Source: Akkermansia sp. (GTDB lineage Bacteria > Verrucomicrobiota > Verrucomicrobiia > Verrucomicrobiales > Akkermansiaceae). Taken from it: a stretch of DNA of 32,604 nucleotides. Shown piece after piece: positions 1 through 7,194 of this stretch (its first letter is position 1; every line of letters begins with the position of its first letter). The stretch spans positions 1 through 32,604 of the forward strand of contig JALFWB010000052.1 of NCBI GenBank assembly GCA_022787425.1. Reading direction: 5' to 3'. The notes beneath the pieces were generated by a model. It ran no database searches. It was not told the DNA's origin and saw only the letters and a program-made list of their open reading frames with translations. The translations under genes were made by a program, and so were the position numbers.

Positions 1-6
1 GGGGCC

Positions 7-1692
7 TCAGGGGGTCGGGAAGGACTTGTTGAAGGCCGAGACCTCGGCGCGGAGGGCGTCGTAGGCCGACTCATCCGGGCAGACCTTCTGGGCGGCGAGG
101 ATGCCGAGGCACTTGGCGATGTACTCGGCCACCTTGCAGACATCCTCCTCCTTCATGCCGCGGGTGGTAACGGCGGGGGTGCCGATGCGGATGCCGGAGG
201 GCTTGTTGGTGGTGCCCTTGTCGAAGGGGATGGCGTTCTTGTTCACCGTGATGCCCACTTTATCGAGGGCCACCTGCGCCTCGGCGCCGTTAAGACCCTT
301 TTGGCTGAGGTCCACCAAGAAGCAGTGGTTGTCCGTGCCGCCGGCCACGATGCGGAAGCCGAGGTCGGCCAGCTTTGCGGCCATGGCCTTGGCGTTCTTG
401 ACGATCTGCTGCGCGTACTCGCGGAACTCCGGCTTGAGTGCCTCACCGAGGCAGGCAGCCTTGGCGGCGATGACGTGCATGAGCGGGCCGCCCTGCAGGC
501 CGGGGAAGGTGGCGCTGTCCAGCTTCTTGGCCCATTTCTCCTTGCAGAGCACGAGACCACCGCGCGGGCCGCGCAGGCTCTTGTGCGTGGTGGTGGAGAC
601 AAAGTCCGCGTAGGGCACGGGGGAGGGGTGCACCCCGGCGGCCACCAGACCGGCGATGTGCGCCATGTCCACAAACATGACGGCGCCCACCTCATCGCAA
701 ATCTTGCGGATGCGCTCAAAATCGATGGTGCGGGAGTAGGCGGAGGCACCGGCCAGGATGAGCGCGGGCTTTACCTCCAGGGCCTTCTTCTCCATGTCAT
801 CGTAGTCGATGCACTCGGTCTCCGGGGAGACGCCGTAGTGGACCACGTTGTAGAGCTTGCCGGAGAAGTTAGCAAAGAAACCGTGGGAGAGGTGACCGCC
901 GCAGGCCAGGTCCATGGTCAGGATGGTGTCACCGGGCTTGATGCAGGCCTGGTAGACCGTGTTGTTGGCCTGGGAGCCCGAGTGCGCCTGCACGTTGGCG
1001 TGGTCGCAGCCGAAGAGCTGCTTGGCGCGGTCGATGGCCAGCTGCTCCACCTTGTCCACGCACTCGCAGCCGCCGTACCAGCGGCGTCCGGGGTAACCCT
1101 CCGCATATTTGTTGGTGAGGCAGGAGCCCTGCGCTTCCATTACGGCGGGGGAGGTGAAGTTCTCCGATGCGATGAGCTCGATGTTGTTGAGCTGGCGCTG
1201 CCGCTCCTCCTCGATGTAGCCGGCCAGAACGGGGTCCGAAACCGCGAGCGGTGAGCCGGAGGCTGCCAGCAGGCGTGCATCGTGGCGGCCGCCCTCGTAC
1301 TCGTTCTCTAACCAAGCCGTCAGTACCTCATCCAGCGATTCCGGGGTGACGAAGGCGGCGGCCAGGCACAGCACGTTGGAGTTGTTGTGGTTGCGGGCCA
1401 AGGCAGCCACGGGGGCCGTGCGGCACAGGGTGGCGCGGATGCCCTTCCACCGGTTGGCCGCAATGCTCATGCCCAGACCGGTAAAGCAGATGAGGATCGC
1501 GCGGTCTGCCCGCCCGTCTACCACTCGCTTGCAGGCCGTGTTGGCAAACTCGGCGTAGTTGCAGGGTGCTTTGGTATCCGTGCCGATGTCCTCCACCGAG
1601 AAGCCCCGGCTCTTGAGGAAGTCTACCGCCGCCTCCTTCAGCTCCACCCCCTTGTGGTCTGAACCTATCACAATGCGAAGATTAGTGTTCAT
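7..1692 (-). CDS. Fused ribose-5-phosphate isomerase B / serine hydroxymethyltransferase
   Basis: A 561-residue two-domain enzyme. Residues 1-135 are RpiB (ribose-5-P/ribulose-5-P isomerase): GSDHKG at 10-15, catalytic-type Cys69 in [13 protein letters not shown] and the HN pair at 102-103. Residues about 150-561 are GlyA (serine + THF to glycine + 5,10-methylene-THF, PLP-dependent): NIELIASEN at 170-178, KYAEGYPG at 195-202 and PLP lysine K371 in [14 protein letters not shown] start at the second in-frame Met (1692) because [15 protein letters not shown] matches RpiB N-termini and a good promoter lies just upstream; the 18 codons above it overlap that promoter. Both domains look intact, so the fusion appears real. 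The Phe after the RpiB cysteine replaces the usual Gly of CGTG, which could alter isomerase activity. Cytosolic. No SD is visible. Confidence 0.95.
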   Translation of the reverse strand: MNTNLRIVIGSDHKGVELKEAAVDFLKSRGFSVEDIGTDTKAPCNYAEFANTACKRVVDGRADRAILICFTGLGMSIAANRWKGIRATLCRTAPVAALARNHNNSNVLCLAAAFVTPESLDEVLTAWLENEYEGGRHDARLLAASGSPLAVSDPVLAGYIEEERQRQLNNIELIASENFTSPAVMEAQGSCLTNKYAEGYPGRRWYGGCECVDKVEQLAIDRAKQLFGCDHANVQAHSGSQANNTVYQACIKPGDTILTMDLACGGHLSHGFFANFSGKLYNVVHYGVSPETECIDYDDMEKKALEVKPALILAGASAYSRTIDFERIRKICDEVGAVMFVDMAHIAGLVAAGVHPSPVPYADFVSTTTHKSLRGPRGGLVLCKEKWAKKLDSATFPGLQGGPLMHVIAAKAACLGEALKPEFREYAQQIVKNAKAMAAKLADLGFRIVAGGTDNHCFLVDLSQKGLNGAEAQVALDKVGITVNKNAIPFDKGTTNKPSGIRIGTPAVTTRGMKEEDVCKVAEYIAKCLGILAAQKVCPDESAYDALRAEVSAFNKSFPTP

Positions 1693-1713
1693 GGCAAATC
1701 TGTGTGCTCCCGC

Positions 1714-1742
1714 AGCATACCATACTTCCGCAGACCTGGCAA
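1714..1742 (-). promoter_or_regulatory. Sigma70-type promoter of the rpiB-glyA fusion
   Basis: On the minus strand, TTGCCA (1742-1737) and TATGCT (1719-1714) are separated by 17 bp. The predicted +1 near 1707 gives a leader of about 15 nt. Read from sequence only. Confidence 0.55.
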
Positions 1743-1900
1743 GCACTATGTACGCCTTGTCTCTATTTTTTGTCCACCTCCGCTCCCGCCGCGCCTCCGT
1801 GTGCCGCGCCCCACGGATACTGCCCGGATAGGTGTTTTTCTCGGGATTGTCTCAATGAAGCTCTGAAACATACGCCTTGCCCGCACTCCGGAATTGACAA

Positions 1901-2190
1901 TATGGTGGTGTCAACTTTCAAGGCATCTTGAAATATAGATCGAAAGCATGGATTGAGGCTCCGGAGAAACGAGGCATAAAAATCAGCATGGACAGCAAAG
2001 GGAGATGGGCGGACAATATACCCATGGAACTCTTCCGGAGAACAATCAAATACGATTGTTGCTTTATCCAATGAGTTTCTCACTATAGGAGAACTGATCG
2101 GAATGACCGCGTGGTGGATAACGTATTATAACCGATGCGTCCTCATGCATCACTCCGATACGACACCCCTTCGAGGGTGTCGCAGTCGGT
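1901..2190 (+). mobile_element. IS3-family remnant with internal deletion
   Basis: The first ~32 bp (from TATGGTGGTG) match the left end of the IS remnant at 13411. After about 1935 the sequence encodes the C-terminal third of an IS3-family integrase: SKAWIEA then EKRGIKISMDSKGRWADN, then after a +1 frameshift near 2072 EFLTIGELIGM, and WWITYYNR with a terminal TTP. The orfA and N-terminal orfB portions that should lie between are absent, so the element has lost its middle. No matching right terminal repeat is visible after 2190. It is non-functional and marks an old insertion. Confidence 0.8.
1938..2190 (+). pseudogene. IS3-family transposase (orfB) 3' fragment, frameshifted
   Basis: Catalytic-core C-terminus of a DDE integrase (rve type). 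The motif ISMDSKGRWADN is followed by a TGA at 2072-2074; reading resumes in the +1 frame with EFLTIGELIGM and YYNR, matching the usual helix and YN-R-H end of these enzymes. No start codon or N-terminal domain is present. Dead gene. Confidence 0.8.
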
Positions 2191-2211
2191 CGGGGTCCCC
2201 CTAGCGGCGGA

Positions 2212-2311
2212 CTTTTTCGCGATTACGTCGCGGGGGCGGGCTCTCTTCGCTGCGCTCCGAGCCCTCGCAAAGCTCGGGACGCCCACCCCCGCACCGAAAT
2301 CGCGAAAAAAG
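2212..2311. repeat. Large imperfect inverted repeat (~100 bp hairpin)
   Basis: The left arm starts TTTTTCGCGATT and continues through GCGGGGGCGGG; the right arm is its approximate reverse complement, ending AATCGCGAAAAAAG at about 2311. The inner part also pairs (TCCGAG with CTCGGGA). RNA from either strand could fold into one long hairpin with a U-run at its 3' side on the minus strand only. It may be a terminator, a REP-like element or an element end; the sequence cannot decide. Confidence 0.6.
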
Positions 2312-2313
2312 AG

Positions 2314-2343
2314 TTGACAAGTACCACCCGAACATGCGATAAT
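2314..2343 (+). promoter_or_regulatory. Sigma70-type promoter for the 2429 gene
   Basis: TTGACA (2314-2319) and GATAAT (2338-2343) with 18 bp between. The predicted +1 near 2350 gives a leader of about 79 nt ending in a strong SD (AAGGAG at 2416-2421, 7 nt before ATG). Confidence 0.6.
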
Positions 2344-2428
2344 CACCCCCGCACACGAATCCGGAATTAGCCCGGGTGGGTGTGTCAGAGAAAAGTACAC
2401 ACCTTGCTTTATGTAAAGGAGATAGATA

Positions 2429-2971
2429 ATGGAACTGGATTGCCGGGATAAGTTGATGCTGGAGGATGGTTCCACCTGCGCTTTTATGAACCACAGTGCG
2501 GGGTGGGACAGCATACGCCTTTGCATGTTCGATTTGTACGCCCCATCAGGAACATTGATAGTAAAATGCCGAGTCATGGGAAAACTCTTTCGTTATCTGA
2601 GCTTCACCAATGCCGAAGGGCAAGAACTTGCTACCATACGCTTCAAATGGTCACTCCCGGTGCTTCATTTGCCGGATGGCTCAGAAATAGAATTGAACTT
2701 TTTCCGGCATCTGGGTACTGATTACCTGCCGGAAGCATCGGTGGAACTGTTTGGTTCAACAATCAACAGCACAGACGGTGTTTTCTCCTTCAGCGAAGAT
2801 ATTGAAGCCGATAAACAAGGGCTTATAAAAGCAATTCTCTGTTTCTGCAAGCAGTATCCAAAGACCAGAGAAAAAGAGATGGAGAGAGGAAGATACCTCT
2901 CTCTGGCTTTTGACACATTGTTAGCTGTGCTGTTGGCTTTGGCTGCGTTTGCGTGTGCTCGAATCTGTTGA
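2429..2971 (+). CDS. Hypothetical protein with C-terminal membrane anchor
   Basis: 180 residues, unrecognised. The N-terminal ~150 residues are soluble and beta-rich in appearance (alternating hydrophobic strands, for example around KCRVMGKLFRYLSF and ATIRFKWSLPVLHL). Residues ~156-178 (LAFDTLLAVLLALAAFACAR) form one hydrophobic segment, so it is probably tail-anchored with the bulk in the cytoplasm. There is no N-terminal signal. The start is fixed by AAGGAG 7 nt upstream; this SD module (AAGGAGATA then TAATG) recurs at 7195 and 10186 but not at core genes. It stands alone behind its own promoter, followed by a signal-peptide remnant and repeat copy A. The overall pattern faintly recalls LURP/tubby-like folds, but I would not assign that. 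Confidence 0.75.
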   Translation: MELDCRDKLMLEDGSTCAFMNHSAGWDSIRLCMFDLYAPSGTLIVKCRVMGKLFRYLSFTNAEGQELATIRFKWSLPVLHLPDGSEIELNFFRHLGTDYLPEASVELFGSTINSTDGVFSFSEDIEADKQGLIKAILCFCKQYPKTREKEMERGRYLSLAFDTLLAVLLALAAFACARIC

Positions 2972-2986
2972 AAGTGAAACAACGCC

Positions 2987-3088
2987 ATGTTGCCCGCCAT
3001 CCCCCGAATCCTAGCCACCACAGCATGTTTTCACGCTATCTGCAACAAAAATGCAGGAAACGCGCAACAAAATGCCCGCCGCGCTTGA
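2987..3088 (+). pseudogene. Orphan signal-peptide cassette fused into repeat copy A
   Basis: A 33-codon ORF begins MLPAIPRILATTA, the same start as the secreted proteins at 9090 and 10701, with near-identical DNA through the ACCACCACAGC block. It then runs straight into the intergenic repeat (3027 on) and stops at TGA 3086-3088. No mature protein follows. It looks like a gene whose body was lost, leaving only the export signal, although translation of a tiny peptide is not excluded. Confidence 0.6.
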
Positions 3089-3125
3089 ACAGAGGGGCGG
3101 GAATTGATATAATGCCTCGTAACAG
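3027..3125 (+). repeat. Intergenic promoter-carrying repeat, copy A
   Basis: Starts GTTTTCACGC and runs through CAACAAAAATGCAGGAAA and ACAGAGGGGCGG to GTAACAG. It is nearly identical to copies B (4357), D (11648) and E (12408) and to truncated copy C (9587). The 3' third is a consensus promoter (TTGAAC-17-TATAAT). It lies directly upstream of the WG-repeat gene in the same orientation. Confidence 0.85.
3085..3113 (+). promoter_or_regulatory. Promoter inside repeat copy A
   Basis: TTGAAC (3085-3090), 17 bp, TATAAT (3108-3113). The predicted +1 near 3120 leaves a ~25-nt leader before ATG 3145. The ATG formed by the -10 box itself (3112) is in frame with the gene but would precede the transcript start. 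Confidence 0.7.
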
Positions 3126-3144
3126 GTACTCGCATAGTTATAAC

Positions 3145-4263
3145 ATGCGAACATATTACATCATTGACCGTACCGGACGCGAGGTCCTGAGTGCTCCGCA
3201 TATCGAGAATGTCACCGCTCAGGGGTATGCGCTCATCCGCAGAGATGACTGGAGCTATGCGGTCTTTCATGCCTCAGATGAATCGGTACACCCTCTGCCT
3301 ACAAGCCTTGGTGGGCACCCCCTCGTCTACGAACTGGAGGAGGATTACCTGATAGCCCTTTGTCTGGTGCCGAAACGCGTGGGTATCACCCGGAGCAGGA
3401 ATACAGCCGCTCTGGATACCGGATGCTGGCCGCCGTTACCTGAAGGCAAGTGTATTGTAGCGTCCTATGTCGCGGATATAGATGGTACGCCGTGTTTTGC
3501 TCCCATGCCTTATCGACTCCATCCCTTTTACCACGGGACAGCCTGCGCCGAGGACTCGGAAAAACGCGGAGTTCTCGTGAATGAAAAGGGAGAAATCATC
3601 CACACTTTTCCCGATGTCTGGAGAAATATCAGGCGACTGAAACCTGAGAATAATGAGCCGGAATATTTTTCGATGCAGAAGCATGCCGATGCCGGGATAG
3701 ATTCGCTCAGGCGTCCGGAATATGTTGCAGACCGCCATCTTTCGCAGGTTCGGGGGCCGTTTCTTCATGTTCACAACCAACAGGAGGGGCTGAGACTTGT
3801 CACGAATATGGATGAAAGCTATATGGTGGTGGATGAATCGTGGAATACGGTCTTCCGCTTCCCTGAGAACACGATAGCGGGCTGGGCCGGAGCTACCGGG
3901 TTCTGCCACGGGCATCTGCCATATCGCACGGCAAAGGGCCTTCGCTCCGGGCTGCTGGACAGGCAGGGAACTATCGTCTGTAAACCCATAGGCAAATATC
4001 TGGATTATATAGGTGAGGATTTCTGGTTCTATTCAAAGGGAGGTCTGGTGGGTGTGATGCGCGAAACAGGAGAAATCGTCACCCCTCCCCGATTCAAATA
4101 CTTTAGCGATGGACCTGCCCGTCACGGTCTGATTGCCGTAGGAAACAAAGGTTTCAGCTGTGGGTATATCAATTATCAATGGGAATGGGGTATTACCGCC
4201 AGATTCAGTGGCTGCTATAATTTCGTACATCCGGAGTATTCCCTAGCATATAACGATATCTAA
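3145..4263 (+). CDS. WG-repeat-like protein
   Basis: 372 residues. The C-terminal half shows WG (KWG)-type repeat units: SGLLDRQGTIVCKPI, then LVGVMRETGEIVTPPRFKYF, then an imperfect SCGYINYQWEWGI. Earlier units such as GVLVNEKGEIIHTFP are degenerate. WG repeats form beta-propeller-like binding surfaces; ligand unknown. No signal peptide or membrane segment is seen, so it is probably cytoplasmic. I start at MRTYYIIDRTGREV because the in-frame ATG at 3112 lies inside the -10 box. No SD precedes the ATG. Transcription is predicted from repeat copy A. Codon use is less GC-rich than in the flanking core genes. Confidence 0.75.
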   Translation: MRTYYIIDRTGREVLSAPHIENVTAQGYALIRRDDWSYAVFHASDESVHPLPTSLGGHPLVYELEEDYLIALCLVPKRVGITRSRNTAALDTGCWPPLPEGKCIVASYVADIDGTPCFAPMPYRLHPFYHGTACAEDSEKRGVLVNEKGEIIHTFPDVWRNIRRLKPENNEPEYFSMQKHADAGIDSLRRPEYVADRHLSQVRGPFLHVHNQQEGLRLVTNMDESYMVVDESWNTVFRFPENTIAGWAGATGFCHGHLPYRTAKGLRSGLLDRQGTIVCKPIGKYLDYIGEDFWFYSKGGLVGVMRETGEIVTPPRFKYFSDGPARHGLIAVGNKGFSCGYINYQWEWGITARFSGCYNFVHPEYSLAYNDI

Positions 4264-4356
4264 AAGTAAGGCCGGAGCTCCATCCTCCCCTTGCCGCCAG
4301 CCTCGGCGTAACGCCCATAGGCGCGAAGACGGAAGCCTTGGCGGAGCCGGAGCTCA

Positions 4357-4455
4357 GTTTTTGCGCCATCGGCAACAAAAATGCAGGAAATACGCAACGA
4401 AATGCCCTCCACGCTTGAACAGAGGGGCGGGTATTGCTATAATGCGCCGTAACAG
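4357..4455 (+). repeat. Intergenic promoter-carrying repeat, copy B
   Basis: GTTTTTGCGCCATCGGCAAC through ATGCAGGAAA, TTGAACAGAGGGGCGG and CGTAACAG. It matches copy A over its whole length, with scattered substitutions concentrated outside the promoter boxes. A 10-bp direct repeat GCCGGAGCTC (4271-4280, 4346-4355) brackets the sequence just before it. Upstream of the DUF3592 gene. Confidence 0.85.
4415..4443 (+). promoter_or_regulatory. Promoter inside repeat copy B
   Basis: TTGAAC (4415-4420), 17 bp, TATAAT (4438-4443); predicted +1 near 4450 and a ~23-nt leader to ATG 4473. Confidence 0.7.
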
Positions 4456-4472
4456 AAATTCCTTAAAAGCCT

Positions 4473-5180
4473 ATGCTCGCGCAAATCATCATGTTGTTAG
4501 TTGTAACCCTGGCCGGTTTGGTGTGCTTGGGCTGGGCTTTATGGTATACGGCATTGTGGCTATCCGGCTATACCTGTTGGGATGCCGTAGGTTGGTCGGT
4601 ATTTATGTACCAATTCGGGGCGGTGATTTGCGCTGTGTTTGCGGTGGGGTATTGGAATTATCTATCAGAGACCCGAGCCAAAAGCATACTTCTGTCCCTG
4701 CTGGGGGTGCTTTTTTTCGTGAATTTGAATATCTCTTTTGCCGTGCCTTTTGTTCAGAGGCTGGAGTCCCGCCTGCCGCTGCTGTTGCGTGGTACGGAAA
4801 CTCAAGGACGTGTAGTGCGTGTCTATATGCGAGAGACGGAGGATATCTCTTTTCTGTTTCACTCAAAAAAGATTAAGCAACGCTGGGAACCACGAGTGGA
4901 ATATGAGTTTGCTTCTGCCGATGGAGTCTCCTATCGAAGCGAAGCCTTCTGCCATAGATCAGGAGATATGCACCGGGGGCAAATGATACCGGTCCTTTAC
5001 CTGCCGGAAAATCCACAGACTAACCTCATCAATCTCTTTTTCTACATGTGGGCTGACTCTATACTATTTGGAGCAGGTTCGCTGGGTGCGCTTTGCCTGA
5101 CTTGGTACATTTTCTCGCGTCAAGTCCTAGGAAAAAAACGCCGCGCCACCAAGCGAAGCCGCTACCGCAGAAGGGGCTGA
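4473..5180 (+). CDS. DUF3592-family membrane protein
   Basis: 235 residues. Three hydrophobic segments lie in the first ~95 residues (about 3-25, 40-60, 70-90) and a fourth at ~193-213, followed by a very basic tail (KKRRATKRSRYRRR). The domain between them (ETQGRVVRVYMRE, then EPRVEYEFASADGVSYRSE, then GQMIPVLYLPENPQTN) has the DUF3592 pattern: a small beta-barrel-like domain with the closing 'V-Y-x-P-x-P' motif. Function unknown; inner membrane. Transcription is predicted from repeat copy B. The start is chosen at the first Met before the first TM segment; no SD is evident. Confidence 0.8.
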   Translation: MLAQIIMLLVVTLAGLVCLGWALWYTALWLSGYTCWDAVGWSVFMYQFGAVICAVFAVGYWNYLSETRAKSILLSLLGVLFFVNLNISFAVPFVQRLESRLPLLLRGTETQGRVVRVYMRETEDISFLFHSKKIKQRWEPRVEYEFASADGVSYRSEAFCHRSGDMHRGQMIPVLYLPENPQTNLINLFFYMWADSILFGAGSLGALCLTWYIFSRQVLGKKRRATKRSRYRRRG

Positions 5181-5316
5181 TGTAGGCTGTGCCCCGGCTC
5201 AACAACGCGCCAAAAAGCCACCTTTCGGGGTAGGAAGGAGCCCTGGCTGACCAAGCTCCGTTATCCTTGTTCTCTGCCATAGTAATATCCGGAAAGTAAG
5301 GATTTTTAAGAAAAAA

Positions 5317-5372
5317 GCAATTTTTTTGCAAAAAAGTGGCGGATTGACCTCTCCGGAGTAGTTATATATAAT
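5317..5372 (+). promoter_or_regulatory. Shared upstream motif and promoter of the sigma-factor operon
   Basis: GCAATTTTTT at 5318 is followed 12 nt later by GCGGATT (5339-5345). The same two blocks occur upstream of 7195 and 10186. Overlapping the second block is a good promoter: TTGACC (5344-5349), 17 bp, TATAAT (5367-5372). The predicted +1 near 5379 gives a ~15-nt leader. Confidence 0.6.
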
Positions 5373-5393
5373 GAAGACAGGTTACTTATACGG

Positions 5394-5915
5394 ATGCGCT
5401 TTTTCTTTACCAGACACAGTCGAGAGCTCCACCGGCAATGCGCGGAGTGGTTTCTGGCGTGTCGCCAACGCCTGATGGCTTATACCGAGCAGCAGGTGGA
5501 TAGCTTGACAGATGCAGAACATTTGCTGTCTGTGGTAATGGGAAAGGTGATTGCAGCCATTGTGGGTCGTAATCTGCCACAGGAAGAATGGTTGCCCTAT
5601 ACCTACACGGCTATCCGAAATGCAGCCATTAATCAGAAAAAGAAAAACGCACGGCGCCTCGAAGCGGAGCTGAAATACGGGACAGATGAGCCAAGTGCCG
5701 TTGAACTCCCGGATAGCGATATTTACGAACACCTGCGGCATCAGCTCTCGTGCTTGCCTCAATTAGCCTCGCGTATTGTTCGTATGCGGATATGGGAAGA
5801 GCTTAGTTTTGCCGAAATCGGCAGACAGCTCAATATGCCGGAATCCACCGTGAGAGCTCGTTACCAATCAGCATTGCTCCAACTCAGAAAATTTTATACT
5901 GAAGACTTAGCATGA
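5394..5915 (+). CDS. ECF-type RNA polymerase sigma factor
   Basis: 173 residues, a normal length for an ECF sigma factor. Region 2 is about residues 20-90 (EEWLPYTYTAIRNAAINQKKKNARR resembles the end of sigma 2.3/2.4). Region 4 is about 112-170, with the helix-turn-helix LSFAEIGRQLNMPESTVRARYQSALLQLRK. It should direct RNA polymerase to a small set of promoters. It overlaps the next gene by 4 nt (ATGA), the usual sigma/anti-sigma arrangement. Region 2 is more divergent than region 4, so the exact ECF group cannot be named. The start at 5394 follows the promoter directly and no SD is seen. Confidence 0.85.
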   Translation: MRFFFTRHSRELHRQCAEWFLACRQRLMAYTEQQVDSLTDAEHLLSVVMGKVIAAIVGRNLPQEEWLPYTYTAIRNAAINQKKKNARRLEAELKYGTDEPSAVELPDSDIYEHLRHQLSCLPQLASRIVRMRIWEELSFAEIGRQLNMPESTVRARYQSALLQLRKFYTEDLA

Positions 5916-6343
5916 ACAAGCCCCCATACAGCACAGAAGACGTTGAAAACATCTTGCGGGAACTTGCCGCGCAGGATAAAAGAACTCCTATGAGTGATGA
6001 GTTCACGGCAAAAATGCTGCGGCTGATAGATGACGAGGTGGAGCGTGGCCTGAACCGCAAGCTCTATAAACGTATGGCTCAAGTAGCAGCAAGCGTTGCC
6101 CTATTAGCTGTGATTGGCATGGCTCTGATGCGCTCGCCTGAGAATGCACGGGAAGCATCATTAACTAAAGCCCCTGAGCAGAAAATTGTAGAGCAGCCTT
6201 TGCCTTGCCAGATTGCATTGAATGAGCTGGACGCCTTAAAAAAAGGCATGCAGCCGGCTACCGATTTGCCTCAATTTGAGGATGAGGGGGCTTCAATTTC
6301 CTTCGGGCAATTCCGGATTACTGTGTGTGTGGATACGTTATGA
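5912..6343 (+). CDS. Putative anti-sigma factor, single-pass membrane protein
   Basis: 143 residues. The N-terminal ~50 residues are charged and helical (STEDVENILRELAAQDKRTPMSDEFTAKMLRLIDDEV). One TM segment lies at about 58-72 (VAASVALLAVIGMALM), with ~70 residues outside. Position (translationally coupled to a sigma factor) and topology are those of membrane anti-sigma factors, but I see no ZAS zinc motif (HxxxCxxC) and no RseA similarity I would defend. The role is inferred from context. It is followed 10 nt later by a PDZ protein. Confidence 0.7.
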   Translation: MNKPPYSTEDVENILRELAAQDKRTPMSDEFTAKMLRLIDDEVERGLNRKLYKRMAQVAASVALLAVIGMALMRSPENAREASLTKAPEQKIVEQPLPCQIALNELDALKKGMQPATDLPQFEDEGASISFGQFRITVCVDTL

Positions 6344-6353
6344 GATTTTTACA

Positions 6354-7121
6354 ATGAATCAATTATTTTCCATCATCTGCTTATTATTCGTCTTGCTGTG
6401 CGGGGGATTCTCCACCTCCTTTGCCGCAGCGGAGCCTGCTCCCTGTCGCTGGGAGATTGTGTCGGAAATCTATCTCGGTGTGCAGTCCCACGAGCTTAGC
6501 TCGGAGGAGCGGCAAGACTTGGTACGCTACGGAGTTCCGAAACCTCAAGGCTTGAAAGTGGTGGGCATTGCCCCGGGAAGCCCTGCAGAGCGTGCGGGAA
6601 TGCAAGTGGGTGATTACATCCTCAAGTATAACGGCGCGTCCGTTAAATGCCCTGCGGATCTACTGCTGGCTATGAGAAACACAAAGCCGGGGGAATATGG
6701 TCACTTCGATATCTGGCGAGCGGGTGCCAGAATGCCGCTACCCGTGCTTGTCGGGGCGTTGCCACAGCCCAGAGTTCTGGGCTATATCAGTTTAGGACGA
6801 GAGGCTCTCCCTCTTGCCGATGCTCTGCAACAGAAGCAGAAAGAACTGGCGGTTTTGCTGAGTGCCAATGTACCGAGTCTTGCGGACATTCGCTCTGTGG
6901 TGCGTGAAATCCACAGCATTCTCCCCTCAGCGCAAAGAACCGGTAGCCTGCGCTTGTATTATAGAGTGCCGGGCGGGCAATTCTCTATCACTGCTTACCC
7001 GGATAAAATAACCGTGGCCTTGTACCAGACCGAATCTACGGAAACATACCACATCCGGAAACAAGGCGATTCTCTACCGGCGCATGTGCGGGCAATTCTC
7101 AGAATGTCTGCCGATAATTAA
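6354..7121 (+). CDS. Secreted PDZ-domain protein
   Basis: 255 residues. A signal peptide (~1-25, LFSIICLLFVLLCGGFSTSFA) precedes a PDZ domain at ~40-110: YLGVQ, then GLKVVGIAPGSPAERAGMQVGDYILKYNG, as in HtrA/RseP PDZ modules. No protease catalytic motif (GNSGG, HEXXH) is present. The C-terminal ~130 residues are unassigned. Start chosen at ATG 6354; upstream codons would overlap the preceding gene and lack a signal. As the third gene of the sigma/anti-sigma operon it is a candidate periplasmic sensor or a modulator of anti-sigma proteolysis, by analogy to RseB/RseP systems; that role is inference. Confidence 0.8.
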   Translation: MNQLFSIICLLFVLLCGGFSTSFAAAEPAPCRWEIVSEIYLGVQSHELSSEERQDLVRYGVPKPQGLKVVGIAPGSPAERAGMQVGDYILKYNGASVKCPADLLLAMRNTKPGEYGHFDIWRAGARMPLPVLVGALPQPRVLGYISLGREALPLADALQQKQKELAVLLSANVPSLADIRSVVREIHSILPSAQRTGSLRLYYRVPGGQFSITAYPDKITVALYQTESTETYHIRKQGDSLPAHVRAILRMSADN

Positions 7122-7122
7122 A

Positions 7123-7174
7123 TGCAATTTTTTGAAAAAAATCTTGCGGATTCGCCAGCGAGATGTGTTAACAT
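7123..7174 (+). promoter_or_regulatory. Shared GCAATTTTTT/GCGGATT motif upstream of 7195
   Basis: GCAATTTTTT (from 7124) and GCGGATT (7146-7152), 12 nt apart as at the sigma operon. A weaker promoter reading is TTGCGG (7144-7149) with TTAACA/TAACAT (7168-7174). It is followed by AAGGAG (7181-7186), 8 nt before the ATG. Confidence 0.45.
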
Positions 7175-7194
7175 AGGTGTAAGGAGATAAAATA

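Larger units (their letters stand above)
1693..2428. other. Intergenic region with IS remnant, large inverted repeat and promoter
   Basis: This 736-bp gap contains the fusion gene's promoter, about 155 bp (1745-1900) in which I recognise nothing, an IS3-family remnant (1901-2190), a long GC-rich inverted repeat (2212-2311) and the promoter of the next gene. It is the left boundary of the low-GC island. ORFs here on the minus strand are antisense to the transposase remnant and are not believable. Confidence 0.6.

Noticed and set aside
1763..2083. Minus-strand ORF of 106 codons upstream of the fusion gene
   Set aside because: It runs antisense through the transposase remnant, whose coding sense is on the plus strand.
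3112..3144. In-frame ATG inside the -10 box of repeat copy A as start of the WG-repeat gene
   Set aside because: It lies upstream of the predicted transcript start and the same ATG occurs in every repeat copy, in or out of frame with the next gene. It would be reconsidered if transcription begins further upstream.
4361..4876. 171-codon ORF starting within repeat copy B
   Set aside because: Out of frame with the DUF3592 gene, which has TM segments and family motifs; the overlap has no coding character.
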